Source: CAZEKB01 sp964512225 (GTDB lineage: Bacteria > Myxococcota_A > UBA796 > UBA9615). Taken from it: DNA of 64,000 nucleotides. The stretch is taken from assembly GCA_964512225.1 (NCBI GenBank), contig CAZEKB010000026.1, positions 4,937 through 68,936 on the forward strand. Reading direction: 5' to 3'. The notes beneath the pieces are model-generated. The model was not told the origin of the DNA and did not search any database. It saw only the letters and a list, made by a program, of their open reading frames with translations. The position numbers and the translations under genes are program-made. Shown piece after piece: positions 52,454 to 62,397 of the stretch (position 1 is its first letter; each line of letters starts with the position of its first letter).

Positions 52454-53641
52454 ATGGCAGGACGTGGGAACCGGGGGGGCGCGGCGGACGCGGGTATGGA
52501 TGTCGTCGCCACGCTCAACGAGATGATCCTGACGGCGGTGCGCAACCGCGCTTCGGACATCCACATCGAGCCCAAGGAGGCCGAGGTCCGGGTGCGCTTC
52601 CGCATCGACGGCGTGATGGTCCCCCAGCGCTCGCTCCCGCCCGATTCGGCGGCGCCCCTGATCTCCCGGGTCAAGATCCTCGGGCGCATGGACATCGCCG
52701 AGAAGCGACAGCCCCAGGACGGCAACTTCAAGCTCGACGTCGGTCCCCGGCAGTCCGTGTCGCTGCGGGCCTCGACCTTCCCCTCCTTCGACGGCGAGAA
52801 GTGCGTGATGCGGATCCTCGAGTCGGGCGGGCTGCTCGACTTCGACGCCCTGGGCATGACCAAGGCCCAGGTCCAGGCGACGCGTCGCCTCACGCACCGG
52901 AACGGGGGGCTGCTGCTCGTGACCGGGCCGACGGGCGCGGGCAAGACGTCGACGCTCTACGCCATGCTCACCGAGCTCGATACGACGCGGCTCAACGTCG
53001 TCACCCTCGAGGACCCGATCGAGGTCCAGATCCCCGAGATCACCCAGGGGCAGGTGAACAACCGCGCGGGCTTCACGTTCGCGGGCGGGCTCCGGTCGAT
53101 CCTGCGCCAGGACCCGGACGTGATCCTGGTCGGCGAGATGCGCGACCGGGAGACGGCCGAGATCGCGATCCAGGCGTCGCTGACCGGTCACCTCGTCCTG
53201 TCGACCCTGCATACGAACTCCTCGATCGAGACGATCACGCGGCTCGTGGACATCGGCCTGGAGCCGTACACGGTCGCGAACGCGCTGGTCGGCGTGATCG
53301 CGCAGCGCCTCGTGCGGGTGGCCTGTCGGCACTGCAGCAAGAGCTACCGGTTGGAGCAGGACGTCACGGCCGAGGTCGGCTTCGCGCTGCCCGAGGGCGC
53401 CAAGCTGCTGCAGGCCGTCGGCTGCGAGAAGTGCCTGGGCACCGGCTTCCGGGGTCGCACGGGCATCTTCGAGGTGGTCGAGATCGACGATCGGCTGCGC
53501 TCCATGATCAAGAAGCAGGAGGAGTCGCCCAGGTTCAAGAAGGCGCTGCGGGAGATGGGAGTCCCCACCCTGCGTCGCGCCGGCATGAACGCGGCCCTGC
53601 GCGGCCGTACCACGCCCTCCGAAGTGCTGCGGGTGACCTGA
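52454..53641 (+). CDS. GspE/PilB-family secretion/pilus ATPase, minimal form
   Basis: 395 residues. From the N-terminus: SDIHIEP (~34) and VRFRIDGVM of the N2 domain, then the ATPase core with Walker A GPTGAGKTST (~157), the Asp box NVVTLEDPIE (~183), Walker B VILVGEMRD (~223), His box LSTLHTNSS (~250), and a zinc-type tetracysteine CRHC...CEKC (~291-327) as in GspE/PilB. Typical members are 500-570 residues; here the N-terminal MshEN/N1 domain that docks to the inner-membrane platform (and can bind c-di-GMP) is absent. Hexameric motor for a type II secretion or type IV pilus-like machine, but no platform, pilin or secretin gene is nearby. Overlaps the next gene start by one base. Confidence 0.9.
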   Translation: MAGRGNRGGAADAGMDVVATLNEMILTAVRNRASDIHIEPKEAEVRVRFRIDGVMVPQRSLPPDSAAPLISRVKILGRMDIAEKRQPQDGNFKLDVGPRQSVSLRASTFPSFDGEKCVMRILESGGLLDFDALGMTKAQVQATRRLTHRNGGLLLVTGPTGAGKTSTLYAMLTELDTTRLNVVTLEDPIEVQIPEITQGQVNNRAGFTFAGGLRSILRQDPDVILVGEMRDRETAEIAIQASLTGHLVLSTLHTNSSIETITRLVDIGLEPYTVANALVGVIAQRLVRVACRHCSKSYRLEQDVTAEVGFALPEGAKLLQAVGCEKCLGTGFRGRTGIFEVVEIDDRLRSMIKKQEESPRFKKALREMGVPTLRRAGMNAALRGRTTPSEVLRVT

Positions 53642-56229
53642 TGACGACGTGTGGATGTGCAGACCGCCGGGACGCCGGCGCCGGGCTGGGCGGGGAGTTC
53701 GCGGCGGGCGACGCCCGGCACTACGCCCCGGACACCGCCCTCGAGCCCTGTCACCTCGAGATCCGCATGGCCTTCGACCTGCCCCGGAAGACCGCGCGGG
53801 GGACGGTCGTCACCACGCTCGTCGTGCGGCGAGCGGGCGCCCGGACCGTGACGTTCGACGCCGTGGATCTGCGCGACGTCGCCGTGGAGGACCCGGACGG
53901 GGCGCCGCTGCAGTGGTCCTACGACGGGGCTCGGCTCAGCGTGACCTGGGCGGACGCCGCGGACGTGGGTCGCCGCCGCCGCGTGGCCGTGACGTACGCC
54001 GCCGTGGACCCCCTGGACGGCATGCGCTTCTCCGTGCCCGACGACGCGTACCCGGATCGACCCCTGTGGGTCGCCACCGACCACGAGACCGAGCGCGCGC
54101 GCTACTGGCTGCCCTGCATCGACCACCCCACGGTCCGGGTCCCCCTCGATCTCCACCTCACCGCGGCGACGGACTTCACCATCCTCGCCAACGGGGCCCT
54201 GGTGGTGGAGGACGACCACGGCGACGGCACGAAGACCGCGCACTGGCGCCTCGAGGACCCCGCCCCCTCCTACCTGACGTGCCTCGCGATCGGCGACTTC
54301 GTCCGCGTGGAGGGCGGCACCTGGAGCGGGCGACCCATCGCCTTCTTCGCGCCCCGCGGCACGCCGCCGGAGGACCTGGAGCGCTCCTTCGGCACCACCG
54401 AGGCGATGCTCGGCTGGCTGTCCGAGAAGCTGGGGACGCCGTACCCCTACCCGAAGTACTTCCAGTTCTCCGTGCCCGGCATCGGCGGGGCGATGGAGAA
54501 CATCTCCCTCGTCTCCTGGGACTACGCCTGGGTGCTCGACGCGACCGCGTTCGAGGAGCGCGGGTGGCTCGTGGAGCTCGTCAACCTCCACGAGATGGCG
54601 CACTCGTGGTTCGGCGATCTCATCACCTGCCGCGACTTCGCCCACGTGTGGCTCAAGGAATCCTGGGCGACCTACCTGGAGTCGTGCTGGCTCGAAGCGC
54701 GCAGCACGGTCGACGCGTTCCACTTCCAGCTGATCGAAGAGGAGGCGGCGTACCTGGGCGAGGCGGACGGTCGCTACATGCGGCCGATCGTCACCCGGGA
54801 GTTCGACTCGTCCTGGGACATGTTCGACCAGCACCTCTACCCCGGCGGGGCGGTGCGGCTGCACATGCTGCGCAGGACCATGGGCGACGACGCGTTCTGG
54901 GCGGGCGTGCGGGAGTACGTGGCCACGTTCGCGCGGCGCACCGTCGAGACCTCGGACTTCCGCCGGACCCTGGAGAAGCACGGCGGCCTCAGCCTCGCGC
55001 GCTTCTTCGATCAGTGGTTCCACAGCCCCGGGTACCCGAAGCTCAAGGCGTCGATGCGGCACTCCCGCGAGGACGGGATGCTCACGCTCACGATCGAGCA
55101 GACCCAGGTGGACAAGAAGGCGGGCGTCGGCCTCTTCGACGTCGCCCTCCCCATCGCCCTGCAGACGGCGGACGGCGAGTGGATCCGGCGCCGCGTGGAG
55201 CTGTCCGAGGCGCGGCACGAGGTCGTCGTGGCGATGGCGGCGAAGCCGAAGCAGGTCGTCTTCGATCCCGACATGGAGGTCCTCTTCACCCTCGACTTCG
55301 ACCCCGGGCTGGACGTCCTCGGGGCCGAGCTCACGAGCGCGCCGACGGTGCGGGGTCGGGTCTCCGCGGCGAGGCGGCTCGGGAAGGCGGGCGGACGCCG
55401 GCAGGTGCGGGCCCTCGTCGACGCCTACCCGGGCGAGCCCTTCTGGGGTGTTCGGGTGGAGATCGCCCGCGCCCTCGCGGCCTCGGGGAGCGCGGAGGCC
55501 GTCGCCGCCCTCGCCGACATCGTCCGCCGGGAGCGCCACCCCCGCGCCACCTACCAGGTGATCGCCCAGGCCGGAAAGTTCCGGGACGTGGGCGTCGCCC
55601 GGGCCCTGAACGACCGCGTGGCCGAGGGGCTGCCCTACCTCGCCCACGGCAACGCCCTCAAGGGGCTCGGGAAGCAGCGCGGGGACGCTCACCTCGACGT
55701 CATCGCGGCGGGCGCCGAGCCCGACGTGAACTGGCGCGTGCGTCGCGAGGCGATGACCGCGCTCGCCGCGACCCGGTCCGCGGCCGCGCTGCCCCACATC
55801 GAGCGGCGCCTGGCCTACGGAGCGGACATGCCCCGGGTGCGGGCGTCGGCGGTGGCGGCCCTCGCGGAGTGCTCGCGGTGGCAGGAAGAGCCCGCGCGGC
55901 GGGCGGCGATCGAGCGCATCGTCGACCTGGGCCGCGACCCGTCCATGGCGGTCCGCCTCGCGGTCCCCGGCGGCCTGCAGCGGCTGCGTGCCCGGGACTC
56001 CGTGGGCGCGTTGGAGGCCCTGATCCCGCGCCTCGCCGCTCAGAACGGGGCCCGCGTGCGTCGCGCGATCAAGGCCCTGCGTCGCAGCGGCAAGAAGGGT
56101 GGCGGCCTGGAGAAGCTCACGAAGCAGGTCGAGGAGCTGACGGCCGAGAATCGGAAGCTGCGCGAGCGCCTGGGCAAGGTCGAGGCGCGCGTCCTCGGCG
56201 ACGAGGAGCTCAGCCCGCGGGGAGGGTGA
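53641..56229 (+). CDS. M1-family aminopeptidase with C-terminal HEAT repeats
   Basis: 862 residues, ATG sharing a base with the preceding TGA. Catalytic features: IGGAMENIS (exopeptidase GAMEN, ~281), VNLHEMAHSWFGDLI (HExxH, ~316) and KESWATYLE with the third zinc ligand 19 residues later (~339); Tyr of the proton donor is probably in FDQHLYPGG (~397). The N-terminal domain is a beta saddle. From ~570 to ~820 the protein turns into HEAT-like helix pairs (ALAASGSAEAVAALADIVRR, RRDGDAHLDVIAAGAEPDVN-like units, AMTALAATRSAAALPHIERR), and it ends in a short coiled coil (TKQVEELTAENRKLRERLGK). No signal peptide. Removes N-terminal residues from peptides; the HEAT/coiled-coil tail suggests assembly with partners. 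Confidence 0.9.
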   Translation: MTTCGCADRRDAGAGLGGEFAAGDARHYAPDTALEPCHLEIRMAFDLPRKTARGTVVTTLVVRRAGARTVTFDAVDLRDVAVEDPDGAPLQWSYDGARLSVTWADAADVGRRRRVAVTYAAVDPLDGMRFSVPDDAYPDRPLWVATDHETERARYWLPCIDHPTVRVPLDLHLTAATDFTILANGALVVEDDHGDGTKTAHWRLEDPAPSYLTCLAIGDFVRVEGGTWSGRPIAFFAPRGTPPEDLERSFGTTEAMLGWLSEKLGTPYPYPKYFQFSVPGIGGAMENISLVSWDYAWVLDATAFEERGWLVELVNLHEMAHSWFGDLITCRDFAHVWLKESWATYLESCWLEARSTVDAFHFQLIEEEAAYLGEADGRYMRPIVTREFDSSWDMFDQHLYPGGAVRLHMLRRTMGDDAFWAGVREYVATFARRTVETSDFRRTLEKHGGLSLARFFDQWFHSPGYPKLKASMRHSREDGMLTLTIEQTQVDKKAGVGLFDVALPIALQTADGEWIRRRVELSEARHEVVVAMAAKPKQVVFDPDMEVLFTLDFDPGLDVLGAELTSAPTVRGRVSAARRLGKAGGRRQVRALVDAYPGEPFWGVRVEIARALAASGSAEAVAALADIVRRERHPRATYQVIAQAGKFRDVGVARALNDRVAEGLPYLAHGNALKGLGKQRGDAHLDVIAAGAEPDVNWRVRREAMTALAATRSAAALPHIERRLAYGADMPRVRASAVAALAECSRWQEEPARRAAIERIVDLGRDPSMAVRLAVPGGLQRLRARDSVGALEALIPRLAAQNGARVRRAIKALRRSGKKGGGLEKLTKQVEELTAENRKLRERLGKVEARVLGDEELSPRGG

Positions 56230-58312
56230 AGCGGAAGGTCGAGCCCTCGCCCACCTTCGAGTCCACCTGGATCGCGCCCCCGTAGCGCTCGACGATCTTC
56301 CGACACAGCGCCAGCCCGATCCCCGTCCCGGGGTACCGGTCGCGGGGGTGCAGGCGCTGGAACAGCACGAAGATCCGCTCGGCGTACTGCATGTCGACGC
56401 CGATCCCGTTGTCCTCCACCGATACGCACACGAGCCCCCCGCGCCGCTCGGCCGAGATGCGGACCTCGGGGACGTCGTCGCCCCGGAACTTGAGCGCGTT
56501 GCCCACGAGGTTCTGCAGGACCTGCGCGACCTCCGTCGCGTCGGCGCAGACCCGAGGCAGGGGGTCGGTGTGGACGATCGCGCCCGCCTCGTCGATCGCG
56601 CCCCGGAGGTTGGCCAGCGCGTGCTGCAGGGCTTCCCCGAGGTCGATCGGGGCGTGCTCCGCGGTCGGCCCCCCGACCCGCGAGAACTTGAGCAGGTCCG
56701 CGATCAGGACCCGCATGCGCCCGACCCCGTCGTGCACGAACTCCATGTACTGGCGGCTGGTATCGGTGAGGCTGTCGGCGAGCTCCTCATCCAGCAGCCG
56801 CGTGAACGACGTGACCATGCGCAGCGGCTCCTGGAGATCGTGCGACGCGACGTACGCGAACTTCTCGAGCTCCTGGTTGGAGCGCTGCAGCTCCTCGGTG
56901 CGCACCCGCAGCTGGTCGGCCTGGGCCGCGAGGGCGGCGGACGCCCGGCGATGCTCGGTCATGTCGCGCAGGACCAGCGCGCAGCGGACCCGCCCCTCGA
57001 CCTCGAACTCGCTGATCGTCAGCTCCACCGGGAACTCCGAGCCGTCGGCGCGGACGCCCGTCATCTCGAAGTGGGTGGACAGCAGATCCCCGTCGTCGGG
57101 GGCGGCCGACCGATCGACGAGCGCCCCCAGCGCGGGACGCCACGCCTCCGCGGCGAGGACCGTGGCGGACCGGCCCACGGCCTCGGCGGCGTCGTACCCG
57201 AACATCGTCTCGGCGGCCGGGTTGAAGACCTCGATCCGACCCTCGGCGTCCACGGTGACGATCGCGTCGAGGACGCTCGCCAGCACCGCCTCGTTGGCGG
57301 CCTCGGTCCCCCACAGCTGGTCCTGCATGTCGCGACGCACCCGCATCTCGTTCTCGAGCCGGATGCGCGCCATGACGTTGCGTTCGTAGGTGCGCGCGTA
57401 GTCGAAGGCGAGGCCGATGAGGGGGACGAAGTAGGTCACCACCTTGAGGAAGTGGGCCGAGTTGAAGTGCGCGTCGTAGAGGTCGCGGCTGCCGAACGCC
57501 ATGTGGATCTGCGTGGCCACGGCGGGGAGGGTCATGAGGAGCAGGGAGTGGCTGAAGATGCTCGGCGCGCGGCGGTGCAGCGCGGGGAACAGCGCCGTCG
57601 CCCCGAGGAGCAGGAGGGCGAGCGGCGCGGCGTCGAGCGGGTGCGTGAGCATCCGGTCGGGGAACAGGAAGTCGACCCCCTCGAACACCCCGAAGCTCGC
57701 CGCGAGCACCGCGATGCCGAGCACCGAGACGATGGTCCCCAGCGCCACCAGCCGCACGATCGCGCCCGCCTGGGCGGGCCCGTAGGTGTGCGAGCGTCCC
57801 CGCCACAGCACGCCCGCGATCCCGAGGACGAGGATCGCGGCGAAGTAGACGCGACCGAGCCCCCAGCTCAGGGGGACGACCCGGCTCTCCACGATCACCG
57901 GCGCGAGCGTGCGGTCGGCGATCAGGATGTGGACCACGTCGGCGCAGGCGGCCGCCAGCAGCGCCACGAAGATCACGGGCGTGATGGGGTTGCTGGTATT
58001 GCGGAAGTGCAGCAGCGAGAAGAGCGCGGCCAGGGCCGCGACGCACACCGCGGTCCACTCCGACAGCGTGTGGATGAAGCTGCCCCGCAGCACGCGGTGC
58101 ATCAGGTCCTCGTCGGTCGCCTCGGCGTGCAGGGCCGCGAGCTCGGCCTCGGTGACGACGTGCGTGCCCAGGTCGACCCCGAACAGGATGAGCAGGGACG
58201 GCAGGACGCAGCCGAGCACGATCGCCCACGCCAGGGGCGGGGGCAGGACGACGAACGGGTCTTGGTGGGCGGGCCGTACGGGGGCGCGCGGGGCAGGCCG
58301 ACGTTGGCTCAC
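56210..58312 (-). CDS. Membrane sensor histidine kinase (PAS, HisKA, HATPase)
   Basis: 700 residues. About eight membrane helices in residues 25-300 form an N-terminal membrane sensor (GSFIHTLSEWTAVCVAALAA, TPVIFVALLAAACADVVHIL, SWGLGRVYFAAILVLG), resembling MASE-type modules. A PAS domain follows (~330-455; VLASVLDAIVTVDAEGRIEV, NPAAETMFGYDAAEAVG) with a PAC-like end, a coiled coil, then HisKA with KFAYVASHDLQEPLRMVTSF (phospho-His ~490) and HATPase_c with LQNLVGNALKFRG, VEDNGIGVDM and GTGIGLALCRKIVERYGG. A complete kinase. The response regulator gene 10 nt upstream (58323-58775) is its probable partner. The 3' end overlaps the convergent aminopeptidase gene by 20 bp. Confidence 0.92.
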   Translation of the reverse strand: MSQRRPAPRAPVRPAHQDPFVVLPPPLAWAIVLGCVLPSLLILFGVDLGTHVVTEAELAALHAEATDEDLMHRVLRGSFIHTLSEWTAVCVAALAALFSLLHFRNTSNPITPVIFVALLAAACADVVHILIADRTLAPVIVESRVVPLSWGLGRVYFAAILVLGIAGVLWRGRSHTYGPAQAGAIVRLVALGTIVSVLGIAVLAASFGVFEGVDFLFPDRMLTHPLDAAPLALLLLGATALFPALHRRAPSIFSHSLLLMTLPAVATQIHMAFGSRDLYDAHFNSAHFLKVVTYFVPLIGLAFDYARTYERNVMARIRLENEMRVRRDMQDQLWGTEAANEAVLASVLDAIVTVDAEGRIEVFNPAAETMFGYDAAEAVGRSATVLAAEAWRPALGALVDRSAAPDDGDLLSTHFEMTGVRADGSEFPVELTISEFEVEGRVRCALVLRDMTEHRRASAALAAQADQLRVRTEELQRSNQELEKFAYVASHDLQEPLRMVTSFTRLLDEELADSLTDTSRQYMEFVHDGVGRMRVLIADLLKFSRVGGPTAEHAPIDLGEALQHALANLRGAIDEAGAIVHTDPLPRVCADATEVAQVLQNLVGNALKFRGDDVPEVRISAERRGGLVCVSVEDNGIGVDMQYAERIFVLFQRLHPRDRYPGTGIGLALCRKIVERYGGAIQVDSKVGEGSTFRFTLPAG

Positions 58313-58322
58313 GGGACGGCCG

Positions 58323-58775
58323 TCAGCTTCGGATGTCTCCGCGGTGCCACGGCAGCTTCATCATCGTGAGGGAGAGCTCCTCCAGCTCCCCGATGACGCG
58401 CAGGAACTGGTCGACCTCCACCGGCTTGCCCAGGAACCCGTTGGCGTGCAGGTCGTACGACTCGAGCACGTCCGCGTCCCGCTGCGAGCCCGTGAGGACC
58501 AGGACGGGGATGCGCCGCAGGTCCTCGTCGCCCTTGATCTCGCGCAGGACCTCGTGGCCGTGACGCTTCGGGAGGTCCAGGTCCAGGAGGATCAGATCCG
58601 GCCGCTCGGCGGCCTCGTGCCCGCCCTTGCGCCCCACGAAGTCGAGGGCGTCGGCGCCGTCACGGACGACGTGGAGCTGGTGGCTCACGCCGCTCTTCTC
58701 GAGCGCGCGCGTGGTCAGGACGACGTCCCCCGGGGAGTCTTCGACGAGGAGGATCTGCAGAGGACGGTCGCTCAT
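58323..58775 (-). CDS. Single-domain response regulator (Rcp1-like)
   Basis: 150 residues, receiver domain only: QILLVEDSPGDVVLTTRALE (acidic pocket), RPDLILLDLDLPKRHGHEVL (phospho-Asp ~65), IPVLVLTGSQRDADVLESYD and NGFLGKPVEVDQFL. The length, the LDLDLPKRxGHEVL motif and the C-terminal helix match cyanobacterial/bacteriophytochrome Rcp1-type regulators that lack an output domain. Stands 10 nt before the membrane kinase gene. A TATGAC hexamer lies 6 nt upstream of the ATG. Downstream target unknown. Confidence 0.92.
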   Translation of the reverse strand: MSDRPLQILLVEDSPGDVVLTTRALEKSGVSHQLHVVRDGADALDFVGRKGGHEAAERPDLILLDLDLPKRHGHEVLREIKGDEDLRRIPVLVLTGSQRDADVLESYDLHANGFLGKPVEVDQFLRVIGELEELSLTMMKLPWHRGDIRS

Positions 58776-58781
58776 GAGGTC

Positions 58782-58787
58782 GTCATA
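58782..58787 (-). promoter_or_regulatory. TATGAC -10-like element 6 nt before the response-regulator start
   Basis: On the minus strand TATGAC is followed by GACCTC and ATG; same spacing as the TANNNT elements but with C at the last position. Confidence 0.35.
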
Positions 58788-58826
58788 CCCCGCCTCGGGG
58801 GGCCGACGCCAGCCCGCGACCCGGGG

Positions 58827-60038
<1,212 letters not shown>

Positions 60039-60106
60039 GGAGTCCTCCAAATGGGCTCGCTTCTTAGCACAGGGGACGGCCCCGGGACCGGGCTTCGGCG
60101 CGCCGG

Positions 60107-62359
60107 TCAGGACTCGGGGGTGTGCTTCGCCATGCGCCGTCGCCGGGCCTCCGCGGCCGACATCGGCCGGCCCCCCTTGCCCTTCCCCGCCCCGGGCGTG
60201 CTCGGCGCGGCCTCGCCCCCGGCCAGCAGGGCCGGTCGGAGCGCGGCGACCTGGCGACCGAGCTTCTGGTACTCGCGGAGCACCGCGTGGGCCAGCATCG
60301 GGCGCGTGATGCGCCGCTCGTCGGACGCCGCCGCCGTGCACGCCGCCGCCACCGCGACGTTCCAGATGTTCGCGCCCGCGAGCTTGAACTCGCGCGCCAC
60401 CTCGGGGAGCGAGACGTCGTCCGCGAGCGGGTACTCGGCGGGCAGCAGGCGCTGCCAGATCGCCAGCCGCTCGGGCGCCTCGGGGAACGGGAAGTCGACC
60501 GCGAAGGTGAACCGACGCAGGAAGGCCTCGTCGATGTTCCGCTTGAGGTTGCTGGTGAGGATGGCGATGCCGTCGAACGCCTCGAGCCGCTGCAGCAGGT
60601 AGGAGACCTCGAGGTTCGCGAACCGATCCTGCGCGTCCTTCACCTCGCTGCGCTTGCCGAACAGGGCGTCGGCCTCGTCGAACAGGAGGACGCACGGCGC
60701 CTCCTCCGCGGACGTGAACAGCCGGTTGAGCTGCTTCTCGGTCTCGCCCACCCACTTGCTCACGACCATCGACAGGTCGACGCGGAACAGCGGATAGCCC
60801 AGGGAGTGCGCGAGGACCTCGGCGGCGAGCGACTTGCCCGTGCCCGGAGGACCGGTGAACAGCGCCTTGATCCCGCGCTCGCCCGCGCGGAGCCGCTCCG
60901 GCCCCAGCGCCTCGAGGACCAGCTCGCGCTGCTCGGTCTGGGCGAGCATCTCCCGCAGCAGGCGGTGGGCCTCGACGGGCACCACGAGATCGTCCCACCC
61001 GCGTCGCACCGAGACCTGCTCGGCGAGGGGCCCCGGGTCCGGCAGGAACGCGTCGGCGCAGGCTCGGCGCACGTCGTCGGGGGAGGGCCGCGGCGACCCG
61101 GCGGCGAGGGCGCGATCCCGCGCGAGGTCCAGGACCTGGGCGAGCTGGCCGCGGGAGAATCGGTAGCGCCGGGCGAGGCGCTCGGGATCCAGCGGCTCGC
61201 CCCCGGCGGCGAGGGCGCGGGGGGGCAGCTCCTCCCAGGCCGCTCGGCGCTCGGCGAGCGTGAGGCGGGGCAGGGAGAGCGACAGGAACTTGCGGGTGCC
61301 GAGCCGCTCGCCGGTGCCCGCGGGGGCGCGGTGCAGCAGCAGCGGACGGGAGGTGCCCTCGGTGGCGACGAGGAGGGGCGCGAGGGGGTCGACGCCCTCG
61401 TCCGGCTCCGGGGGATCGAGGACGAGGAGGACGGCCGCCTGCAGCCTCGCCTCTCGGGCGATGCGTCGCGCGACGGGGCGGGGAGCGACCCCGAGCCGAG
61501 CTCCGGCGGCGAGGTCGACGACCATCAGCGGAGCGCCGACCTGGCGAGCGAGGTGCCGCGCCGCTTCGGTGGCGTCGCGGCGCGACCGGGCGTCGAGCCG
61601 GAGCACGGACGACGGGTCGTCCAGGACCTCGAGGAGCCCGTCCACGGCGTCCGCGACCGCGACCCGCACCGGGCGCTCGACGTCGACGCCCGTCTCCAGT
61701 CGGCACCAGGGGTGCAGGTCGGGGTCCCAGGCTTCGCCCTGCAGGACCCGCCGGGCGATCCGCGGCGCGACGGTGATCGGCTGCGCCTGCAGGGGCAGGT
61801 CCGGCCGGTCCCCGGCGCTGGGGAGGAGGAGCAGGTGGTGGCGACGCAGCGGGGCGTCCGGGGCCAGCCGCGCGGCGAGCGTCAGCCGCTCGCTCCGGTC
61901 GTCCGACAGCAGCCGGAAGGCCAACGCCGGGGTGAGGTACTGAGCCGAGAGGTCGTCCTGCAGGTAGGCGTACAAGCGCAGGTAGCGCGCGTTCACCTCG
62001 GGGGCGAGCGCGAGCAGGAGCAGGTCCACGTCCACGTCGTCGAGCTCGAAGGCGGTGACGAGCCGGCCGAGCTCGGAGGCGTCGTCGGCCCGACGGGCGA
62101 GGACCTCGGCCCGACGGTCGTCCACGAGCTTGCGCAGCCCCGCGGCCTCCTCGGCGTCGAGCTGCAGGGGACCGATGTCGAGCAGATCCCCGAGGATCTC
62201 GTCCACCTCGGACTCGCCGATGTAGGCGCCCCAGGGGGCGTCGTTGGCGAGGGCCCGTCCCCGGGCCCGCATGCGCTGGACCTCCGCGAAGACGGCGAGG
62301 TCGGCCCACCCGAGCGCGTGAATCAGGGTGTCGAGCCGGGGGATCGAAGCGTCGGTCAT
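60107..62359 (-). CDS. AAA+ ATPase of the eCIS-associated (Afp15/Pvc15-like) type
   Basis: 750 residues, ATG. The N-terminal part has the signature I associate with ATPases of extracellular contractile injection loci: LVTAFELDDVDVDLLLLALA, APEVNARYLRLYAYLQDDLS and LTPALAFRLLSDDRSERL (~95-160), followed by a middle domain with RIARRVLQGEAWDP. The AAA domain (~470-700) has Walker A FTGPPGTGKSLAAEVLAHSL (~500), Walker B CVLLFDEADALFGKRS (~557), sensor-1-like DGIAILTSNLKRNIDEAFLR (~590) with the Arg finger RRFTFAVDFPFP, and a C-terminal helical lid; it ends Lys/Arg-rich. Such ATPases assist particle assembly or cargo loading. No sheath, tube or baseplate genes are adjacent; the probable eCIS cargo is at 2830-6654. 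Confidence 0.85.
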   Translation of the reverse strand: MTDASIPRLDTLIHALGWADLAVFAEVQRMRARGRALANDAPWGAYIGESEVDEILGDLLDIGPLQLDAEEAAGLRKLVDDRRAEVLARRADDASELGRLVTAFELDDVDVDLLLLALAPEVNARYLRLYAYLQDDLSAQYLTPALAFRLLSDDRSERLTLAARLAPDAPLRRHHLLLLPSAGDRPDLPLQAQPITVAPRIARRVLQGEAWDPDLHPWCRLETGVDVERPVRVAVADAVDGLLEVLDDPSSVLRLDARSRRDATEAARHLARQVGAPLMVVDLAAGARLGVAPRPVARRIAREARLQAAVLLVLDPPEPDEGVDPLAPLLVATEGTSRPLLLHRAPAGTGERLGTRKFLSLSLPRLTLAERRAAWEELPPRALAAGGEPLDPERLARRYRFSRGQLAQVLDLARDRALAAGSPRPSPDDVRRACADAFLPDPGPLAEQVSVRRGWDDLVVPVEAHRLLREMLAQTEQRELVLEALGPERLRAGERGIKALFTGPPGTGKSLAAEVLAHSLGYPLFRVDLSMVVSKWVGETEKQLNRLFTSAEEAPCVLLFDEADALFGKRSEVKDAQDRFANLEVSYLLQRLEAFDGIAILTSNLKRNIDEAFLRRFTFAVDFPFPEAPERLAIWQRLLPAEYPLADDVSLPEVAREFKLAGANIWNVAVAAACTAAASDERRITRPMLAHAVLREYQKLGRQVAALRPALLAGGEAAPSTPGAGKGKGGRPMSAAEARRRRMAKHTPES

Positions 62360-62385
62360 GCCGACCGGAGTCTATCCCAGACCTC

Positions 62386-62391
62386 TACCCT
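62386..62391 (+). promoter_or_regulatory. TANNNT element 6 nt before the serine hydrolase start
   Basis: TACCCT, GTCCCC, GTG at 62398. In the 38-nt divergent gap there is also TAGACT on the minus strand, 9 nt before the ATPase ATG at 62359. Confidence 0.5.
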
Positions 62392-62397
62392 GTCCCC

